DNA of 11,431 bases, taken from positions 1 through 11,431 of the forward strand of contig JAKLEJ010000071.1 of the NCBI GenBank assembly GCA_022711695.1. Direction: 5' to 3'. Under the pieces are notes generated by a model. The model saw nothing but the letters and a program-made list of their open reading frames with translations, did not search any database and had not been told where the DNA came from. The translations under genes were made by a program, and so were the position numbers. Of this stretch, positions 6,487 to 11,431 are shown one piece after another; position 1 is the first letter of the stretch, and every line of letters starts with the position of its first letter. This stretch comes from Verrucomicrobiota bacterium (GTDB taxonomy: Bacteria; Verrucomicrobiota; Verrucomicrobiia; Limisphaerales; JACRJZ01).

Positions 6487-8916
6487 ATGAGACGAGGCGC
6501 AACCGACGCCGCCAGGCTCCTGCCTGGGGCCAGAGTCAGGGCGTGCTGGATGGTGGCAGCCTGGATCCTGCTTTGGGGGCCGGGCCACCTGCGGACGGCC
6601 CTGTGCGCCGCGACCAACGCGCCGGCCGCGGCGGCGCTCCAGCCGGGGACGGCTGTGGCCGGGATGGTCTTTTCCCAGGCGCCTGTCACCGCGGAGGAAC
6701 TGGGTTTCGAGGAGATCGTGTTCGTCAAACGCAAGCCCTACTCCTCCGACCACTACTACACCGACATCAACAACGGGACGAGCCCGGACCGGTTCACGCC
6801 CGAGAACGGCATCTACCTCTTCAACCTGCGCACGCGGACGGAGCGGCCCGTGGTCACCGCCGCCAGCATGCCCGGCGGGCGGGGCTTCATCGGCAAAATC
6901 AGCCTCTCGTTCGACGCCCGCAAGGTGCTTTTCGACTTCCGCCAGGACCCCGCCTCCGGATTCCGCGTCTGGGAAGTGGGGCTGGACGGCAGTTGCCTGA
7001 GGCAGGTGTCGGTTCCGCCGCCAGACGAGGCCGGGAAGGCGGCGCGCTGGGCCCGGGGCTGGCACACGGACGACATTCATCCCTGCTATCTGCCGGACGG
7101 GGGGATTGTGTTCTCCTCGACCCGCTGCGAGCACACCGTGCTGTGCGGCGGCTCCTCTCACCTGGTGGCGCCGGGATTGCATCGGATGAACGAGGACGGC
7201 AGCGGCGTCCGCCAACTGACCCGCAGCCCCGTCAGCGAGTTTTGCCCGGCGATCCTGGACGACGGCCGGATTCTGTATCATCGGTGGGAATACATCGACA
7301 AGGGCGCCCGGGTGGCCAAGACCCTGTGGTCCATGAACCCCGACGGCAGCGCGCCCCAGGAACTCTACGGGCTGGCCGACGACGACACCACCATCTACAT
7401 GTATCCCCAACCGCTGCCCGGAAGCACCGAGCGCGTGGTCTGCGTGGGGACCTGCCATTTTCCGCAAGGCGGCTGCCTGGGGTCGATCCTCCTGGTGGAT
7501 TTCGGAATGGGCGTTCGCACGCGGGGGCCGGACCCGCATGAGCCCGGCTTCGCGCGCGGCGACGAGCGTTACCCGGTGGTGAGCCTCACCCCGCAGGTCT
7601 TCGTTCCCCGGCGGATGGAGCCCGGCTGGCATTTTCTCCAGGAGGATGGCCGTTACGCCCATGACAGCGAGGGCCGCAAGGGATTCCTTTACACCCATCC
7701 GTTCCCGGTCAACGACCGGCAGTTCCTGGTTTCGTTCAAGGCCAATCCCTCGCATCACTACAAGGAAGTTCCCAATGCCTATGGGCTGTATCTGATCGAC
7801 ACCGCCGGGGCGCATCGGCTGGTGCACGCGGATGCGCAACTTTCCTGCTGGCATCCCACGCCGGTGGTCCCCCGCCCCGTCCCTCCGCAGCCCCGGACCT
7901 TTCATCTGCCGGAATACGCGGCGAAACAACAGGCCGTTTGCGTGGTGGCCAACGTGTACCAGGGCATGGAGGGTGTGAAGCCCGGGGCCGTCAAATGGCT
8001 GCGCATCAACGAAGCGCTGCCCCGCTACTGGTCCACCGGCCGCCGCTGGTCGCCCTCGCTGAGCAGTTCGGGCTGGAAAGCCGCGCTCTGGCCGCGGGTG
8101 CAGTGGGGTGTGGTGCCGGTGGAGGAGGACGGCTCGGCCCATTTCCTCGTGCCCGCCAACCGCAGCGTCTTCTTTCAGGCCCTGGACGCGTATTTCCGGG
8201 AGGTGCAGCGCGAGCGCACCTATGTCAACTACGCCCCCGGCGAGGTGCGGTCCTGCACCGGCTGCCACGGCCAGCGCCACCACACTGTCCCCGACCGTGC
8301 CGGCGCGATGCCCCGGGCCTTGAGCCGTGCGCCAAGCCCGCCCCAGCCCCAGCCCTGCGACCTGAAGGACGCCGGCGGCGACGGCCTGGCCGGGCAAGTC
8401 ATCCATTACCCGGCGGACATCCAGCCGATCTTCGAGGCCCGGTGCGTCGCCTGCCACGGCGCGACCAACCCGGCCGGCGGATTGCGCCTGACGGGCGAGA
8501 TCACCGAGTATTACAGCACGTCCTACGAGGAATTGGCGCGCAAGCAACTGGCGGGGCCGATCGTGCCCGAATTCACCTCGTTCCTGCAGGGGGATCGCGG
8601 AAACCACAACGGCGCCTACCTGCCCCCGGGCAACCTGGGCTGCTCCACCAGCACACTCATGGCCGTCCTGACGAACCCCGAGCATCCCGCCAATGCCCGC
8701 GACAACCACGTTCCCATGCTCTCGAAAACCGAGCTGATGATTCTGGCCCGCTGGGTGGATAGCAACTACCAGTTCTACGGCAGCTATTTTGGACGGCAGC
8801 ACCCCCGGTGGACCCAGCCCGACCCGGCGGTCCCGGATTACATCCCGTCCGATTTCCGGCGGAAGGCCTCCTTCGCGGAGGCGACGAGCTTCCTGGCCCC
8901 GGCCTGGCACCGATAG
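6487..8916 (+). CDS. Secreted HzsA-like protein: PD40 beta-propeller with two c-type haem motifs
   Basis: An 809-residue protein with an Arg-rich N-terminus and hydrophobic segment (about 20-42), read as a signal peptide. Residues about 75-450 contain beta-propeller blades of the PD40/TolB kind (LSFDARKVLFD at 140-150, YLPDGGIVFSS at 201-211, ILDDGRILYHRW at 256-267). A beta region related to the hydrazine synthase alpha-subunit middle domain follows. Two haem c motifs are CTGCH (590-594) and CVACH (653-657), the second in a cytochrome-c-like segment ending with LARWVDSNYQFYG (753-765). This architecture is common in PVC bacteria outside anammox, where its reaction is unknown. No HzsB/HzsC-like gene is present, so hydrazine synthesis is not implied. 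Start: ATG 6487; ATG 6550 (MVAAWILLW) is an alternative that gives a shorter signal. An upstream in-frame extension overlaps the oxidoreductase gene and is not coding. It is likely co-transcribed with the esterase nine bases downstream. Confidence 0.88.
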   Translation: MRRGATDAARLLPGARVRACWMVAAWILLWGPGHLRTALCAATNAPAAAALQPGTAVAGMVFSQAPVTAEELGFEEIVFVKRKPYSSDHYYTDINNGTSPDRFTPENGIYLFNLRTRTERPVVTAASMPGGRGFIGKISLSFDARKVLFDFRQDPASGFRVWEVGLDGSCLRQVSVPPPDEAGKAARWARGWHTDDIHPCYLPDGGIVFSSTRCEHTVLCGGSSHLVAPGLHRMNEDGSGVRQLTRSPVSEFCPAILDDGRILYHRWEYIDKGARVAKTLWSMNPDGSAPQELYGLADDDTTIYMYPQPLPGSTERVVCVGTCHFPQGGCLGSILLVDFGMGVRTRGPDPHEPGFARGDERYPVVSLTPQVFVPRRMEPGWHFLQEDGRYAHDSEGRKGFLYTHPFPVNDRQFLVSFKANPSHHYKEVPNAYGLYLIDTAGAHRLVHADAQLSCWHPTPVVPRPVPPQPRTFHLPEYAAKQQAVCVVANVYQGMEGVKPGAVKWLRINEALPRYWSTGRRWSPSLSSSGWKAALWPRVQWGVVPVEEDGSAHFLVPANRSVFFQALDAYFREVQRERTYVNYAPGEVRSCTGCHGQRHHTVPDRAGAMPRALSRAPSPPQPQPCDLKDAGGDGLAGQVIHYPADIQPIFEARCVACHGATNPAGGLRLTGEITEYYSTSYEELARKQLAGPIVPEFTSFLQGDRGNHNGAYLPPGNLGCSTSTLMAVLTNPEHPANARDNHVPMLSKTELMILARWVDSNYQFYGSYFGRQHPRWTQPDPAVPDYIPSDFRRKASFAEATSFLAPAWHR

Positions 8917-8925
8917 CCCCACCGC

Positions 8926-9882
8926 ATGAGCGCGGCGAACACGGGGAACGCACGAGTTCCAACTCGAAGGCGGCTGCTGAAGTGGTCGCTGCGCGTGTCC
9001 GTCCTTCTGATCCTGGGGGCGGTGGTCCTGGCGGGGGCCTTCTATTGGGAGATCCGCCGCGCAAACGGGGAGGTTCTGTCCAGCGGGAAGAAACGGCCCT
9101 ACCTGCTGCATGTGCCCAAGACCTACCGAGGCGATCGCCCGGCGCCGTTGGTGATCTGCCTGCACGGGCTTGCGGAATGGCCCGCTCACCTGATGCGGCT
9201 GAGCCGCTGGAATCGATTGGCGGACGAATCCGGATTCCTGGTCGTCTATCCCTCCGGAAGCGGGTTCCCGTTGCGCTGGCATTGCAACGGACGGTTCAGC
9301 AAGGCGGAGCAGGCGGAACAGGATGTGAGGTTCATCTCGGACCTGATCGACCAGTTGAAGAAGGAATACAGGATCGACGAGAACCGCATTTACGCCAGCG
9401 GCCTGTCGAACGGCGGGGGCATGGCTTTTCTCCTGGCCTGCAGGCTGTCCGAGCGAATCGCCGCCATCGGCAACGTGGGCGGGGCTTACCTGATGCCGTG
9501 GGCCGAATACAAGCCGAAGCGACCCGTGCCGGCGATCCTCTTTCACGGGACGGCTGATCCGATCGTTCCCTTCCATGGCGGACCTTCCGGCCTGTTCAGG
9601 GTTCCCTTTCCCGATATTCCGCAATGGGCGCAATCGCTGGCCGAGCGCAACGGCTGCCGGTTGGCCCCCGAGCGCCTGCCAGAGAACGGGTCGGTCAGCG
9701 GACTGCGGTATACCGGGGGACCCGGCAGCGCCGAGGTGGTGTTTCACACCGTGGCTGGAGGAGGACACTCCTGGCCCGGCGGCAAGAAGATGCCGCGCTG
9801 GATCGTCGGCCACACGACTGCGGATGTCGATGCCACCCGTTTGATGTGGAGTTTCTTCACGGAGCACCCCATGGCCAGGTGA
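8926..9882 (+). CDS. Membrane-anchored PHB-depolymerase/LpqC-type esterase
   Basis: A 318-residue alpha/beta hydrolase of the poly(3-hydroxybutyrate) depolymerase-like (Esterase_phb, LpqC) family. An Arg-rich start and one hydrophobic helix (about 20-40) suggest an uncleaved anchor with the enzyme outside the cytoplasmic membrane. The HG oxyanion motif is ICLHG (77-81), the nucleophile is Ser161 in SGLSNGGG, the acid is Asp211 in HGTADPIVPF and the base is His281 in GGGHSWPGG, so the triad is complete. Homologues cleave polyesters, feruloyl or acetyl esters of plant polysaccharides, or small esters; the substrate here is not determinable. It starts nine bases after the haem protein stop, without an obvious Shine-Dalgarno, so it is probably read from the same transcript. 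A hairpin spans its stop codon. Confidence 0.9.
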   Translation: MSAANTGNARVPTRRRLLKWSLRVSVLLILGAVVLAGAFYWEIRRANGEVLSSGKKRPYLLHVPKTYRGDRPAPLVICLHGLAEWPAHLMRLSRWNRLADESGFLVVYPSGSGFPLRWHCNGRFSKAEQAEQDVRFISDLIDQLKKEYRIDENRIYASGLSNGGGMAFLLACRLSERIAAIGNVGGAYLMPWAEYKPKRPVPAILFHGTADPIVPFHGGPSGLFRVPFPDIPQWAQSLAERNGCRLAPERLPENGSVSGLRYTGGPGSAEVVFHTVAGGGHSWPGGKKMPRWIVGHTTADVDATRLMWSFFTEHPMAR

Positions 9883-9898
9883 CACCGGTTTCGCCTGG
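9875..9898 (+). terminator. Hairpin spanning the esterase stop codon
   Basis: CCAGGTGA (9875-9882) pairs with TCGCCTGG (9891-9898): an 8-bp stem with one G-U pair and an 8-base loop. It would end or stabilise the haem-protein/esterase transcript. There is no T-run after it. The rest of the 232-base gap to the VTC gene has a smaller dyad, GAGGC/GCCTC (9937-9953), and a promoter-like -10. Confidence 0.35.
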
Positions 9899-10071
9899 AG
9901 TGAACTTCTGAAAGGCGGTCCTTCCCCAAAGCGACTGAGGCTGCTCCTGCCTCGGAAGCGCCCGGCGCCAACCGGCCCTCGTGTCGCAACTCACCCGGTC
10001 CCCTCAAGACGGAAATCGCATTCTGGCAGGGCTTCATTCTGGAAATGTGTTACGTTTGGATGCCGATCCTG

Positions 10072-10078
10072 TTATATT
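10072..10078 (+). promoter_or_regulatory. -10-like element before the VTC gene
   Basis: TTATATT (10072-10078) contains TATATT, a 5/6 match to the -10 consensus, 36 bases before the ATG at 10115. The region is locally AT-rich. No good -35 is present at 17 bases (TTACGT at 10050-10055 is poor), so the assignment is tentative. Confidence 0.35.
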
Positions 10079-10114
10079 GGAGTGAGGCGATTGCCCGAAA
10101 GAAAGGAGACGTTC

Positions 10115-10900
10115 ATGGACTGGATCAGGCGACAAGGCGATGTGCACTACGAACTGAACTACCTGACCAGCGAGGAGGTAGCGCGACAGGTGGCTGTCTG
10201 CGTCAGTTCCCGGCTCGAACTGGACGAGGAAGGAATCGGCAAACCGGGCGGAGCCTACCCGGTTCACAGCCTTTTCCTGGACTCCGAGGATCTGGCTCTC
10301 TATCGGAAGGCGCTCAACGACAACGAGCACCGGTGGCAATTGCGGATCCGCTACAGCGAAGTGGGGGCGGACCGGCCGGCAATCCTGGAGGTCAAAAGGC
10401 GTCTGGCGGACGTGGTGATCCGGGATCATTGTGAGGTGAACCAGAACAGCCTGCCTGAGCTGCTGGCCGGCCAGATTCCCACGTTGGATCGGATGCACTC
10501 CCACAGCGCGACGCATCGGGCGGCGTTGGAGCAATTCGTGACGCTGACGGCGAGGGTAGGCGCAAGGCCGCGCCTCTACGTGGCCTATCTCCGCGAGTGC
10601 TACGTTGACCCCGAGCATCCCGCCGTGCGTGTCAGCCTGGATCGCCAGATCGTGTGCCGCATCCCCTCCGACGACACCCCTGCAATCTACACGGACCATT
10701 TGCGCCACCTCTTCCGCCCGTATGTGCTGGTCGAACTGAACTATGGCCACCGTTTCCCAGACTGGTTTCGGGAGATGGTGGAGGACCTCGACCTCACCGC
10801 CTGCGAGGCGGACAAGTACGTCGAAGGGCTTCGCCCCCTGGGCAACTGGGGTCGCTCGGGGTTGGAGGCGTTCGCGAGCAAGGCACCCGCCGACGCTTAG
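10115..10900 (+). CDS. VTC-domain (polyphosphate polymerase-like) protein
   Basis: A 261-residue protein of the VTC family (PF09359), the tunnel-shaped triphosphate-tunnel fold whose yeast member Vtc4 makes polyphosphate from ATP. Visible elements are the opening strand HYELNYLT, VHSLFLDSEDLALY, the basic strand WQLRIRY, AILEVKRR, LYVAYLRECY, VRVSLDRQI, the strand VLVELNYGHRFPDW and the closing ADKYVEGL. The start is ATG 10115, set by a strong Shine-Dalgarno AAAGGAG (10102-10108) six bases upstream; an in-frame GTG at 10082 would add 11 residues lying before that site. Two positions that usually carry Lys in E-x-K strands are Asn here (ELNY, twice), so activity may differ from the family. No membrane segment is seen. 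It stands alone on its strand, without the DUF4956 partner often found next to bacterial VTC genes. Confidence 0.85.
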   Translation: MDWIRRQGDVHYELNYLTSEEVARQVAVCVSSRLELDEEGIGKPGGAYPVHSLFLDSEDLALYRKALNDNEHRWQLRIRYSEVGADRPAILEVKRRLADVVIRDHCEVNQNSLPELLAGQIPTLDRMHSHSATHRAALEQFVTLTARVGARPRLYVAYLRECYVDPEHPAVRVSLDRQIVCRIPSDDTPAIYTDHLRHLFRPYVLVELNYGHRFPDWFREMVEDLDLTACEADKYVEGLRPLGNWGRSGLEAFASKAPADA

Positions 10901-10950
10901 GCCCCCCGTCTGAAAGGCTTCGGCTCTCCGCGTCGAATCCGATCCTGGCT

Positions 10951-11431
10951 TTACGGCACGGCGACGACGCGGTAGAAGCGCTGGGCCACGCCGGCCACCG
11001 GGTTGGCGATCACGATCAGGCCTCCCGTGCCGGGATAGGTGCCCTCGACCGTCCATTGCGGCGCGGCAAAGTCCTCCTTGTATTCGACCCGATAGGACAC
11101 CCCCGTCTGGGTGCCAAACGAGAAGGTGAACTGGCCCCCGCCCTGGTCGCTGAACCCCGCCCCGCCCAGCGTGGGCTCCTCGGGCGCAACCGACAGCGTG
11201 TTGGGCTGCCGCGGCGTCGGCGTGCTCATCGACGACACCGAGGCGCTGCCATCGGGATAGCGCCCCTGGCTCACATCGGCCGCCTGCACCCCAAAGCTCA
11301 CCAGGTCGATCGGCGCGCCGTCCCGCCCTATCAGCGCAATCGATTCGCCCCCGGCCCCCAGCCGGAAGTTCACGTGCAGGTCCGAATCGTTGGTCCGATT
11401 GCACGAGGCCTGGTTGTCCGCCCACACCAGC
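10951..11431 (-). CDS. Lamin-tail-domain surface protein (C-terminal part)
   Basis: The frame runs off the window edge, so the N-terminus is missing; about 160 residues remain, ending in TAA at 10951-10953. The first part (VWADNQ, LHVNFRLGAGGESIALIGRDG, then DLVSFGVQ and QGRYPDGSA) is the end of a lamin-tail domain. It is followed by PNTL and a small beta domain (FTFSFGTQTGVSYRVEYKED to the final RFYRVVAVP) that commonly closes very large secreted proteins of Verrucomicrobiota. In this phylum such proteins often also carry CotH kinase, LamG-like or other domains further upstream, which cannot be seen here. It is convergent with the VTC gene; the 50-base space between them (10901-10950) shows no convincing terminator. 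Confidence 0.82.
   Translation of the reverse strand, partial: LVWADNQASCNRTNDSDLHVNFRLGAGGESIALIGRDGAPIDLVSFGVQAADVSQGRYPDGSASVSSMSTPTPRQPNTLSVAPEEPTLGGAGFSDQGGGQFTFSFGTQTGVSYRVEYKEDFAAPQWTVEGTYPGTGGLIVIANPVAGVAQRFYRVVAVP

Noticed and set aside
6487..8916. Hydrazine synthase and anammox metabolism
   Set aside because: Only domain-level resemblance to HzsA; no HzsB/C partners, and the family is common in non-anammox PVC bacteria.
6373..9885. A 1170-codon open frame on the minus strand
   Set aside because: It is antisense to the HzsA-like and esterase genes, whose frames have clear motifs (CxxCH, Ser-Asp-His triad). Its translation is low-complexity with no recognisable domain, as expected for a shadow frame in GC-rich DNA.
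10901..10950. Bidirectional terminator between the convergent VTC and lamin-tail genes
   Set aside because: Only a three-base-pair stem around a TTCG loop (GGCTTCGGCT) is visible, with no T-run on either side; too weak to call.
10034..11425. A 463-codon minus-strand frame over the VTC gene and lamin-tail region
   Set aside because: It is in a different frame from the lamin-tail gene, is antisense to the VTC gene, and shows no domain; the VTC frame has a strong Shine-Dalgarno and family motifs.

Overview
The window is GC-rich bacterial DNA, roughly two-thirds G+C. Its gene content points to a member of the PVC group, most likely a Verrucomicrobiota lineage of the Limisphaerales/Pedosphaera type. 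The clues are a Tat-exported Gfo/Idh/MocA oxidoreductase, a hydrazine-synthase-alpha-like PD40/cytochrome c protein, an M56 peptidase fused to a secretin-like region, a lamin-tail-domain protein and a xylose-isomerase-like TIM-barrel isomerase. This placement is an inference from gene families; there is no rRNA in the window.

Layout. (1) 1-465: 3' end of a hydroxypyruvate-isomerase-like TIM-barrel gene. (2) 591-3981: a two-gene regulatory unit, a BlaI/MecI-type repressor overlapping by 17 bp a 975-residue M56 membrane metallopeptidase. The C-terminal half of the peptidase is a TPR-like plus secretin-like module instead of the penicillin-binding sensor of BlaR1. A TACA-N2-TGTA operator sits exactly between the -35 and -10 of its promoter. 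(3) 4039-4721: a type II toxin-antitoxin pair, Phd/YefM-like antitoxin and PIN (VapC-like) toxin, with start/stop overlap and an inverted repeat over the antitoxin promoter. (4) 4952-6301: Tat-exported Gfo/Idh/MocA oxidoreductase. (5) 6487-9882: a probable two-gene operon, a secreted beta-propeller protein with two CxxCH haem motifs of the HzsA-like family and a membrane-anchored PHB-depolymerase/LpqC-type esterase. (6) 10115-10900: a VTC (polyphosphate polymerase-like) domain protein. (7) 10951-11431, minus strand: C-terminal end of a lamin-tail-domain surface protein, convergent with the VTC gene.

How they may work together. The repressor and peptidase should form an autoregulated signal circuit: the peptidase senses something outside the cytoplasm and its activation leads to loss of the repressor. 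The isomerase, oxidoreductase, haem protein and esterase fit the extracytoplasmic sugar and polymer breakdown typical of these bacteria, but nothing in the window identifies their substrates. The VTC gene next to a lamin-tail protein recalls the VTC/CotH gene groupings seen in bacteria; whether the lamin-tail protein carries CotH lies beyond the window edge. The non-coding gaps are rich in GC hairpins and short palindromes. I saw no tRNA, rRNA, CRISPR array or insertion sequence.
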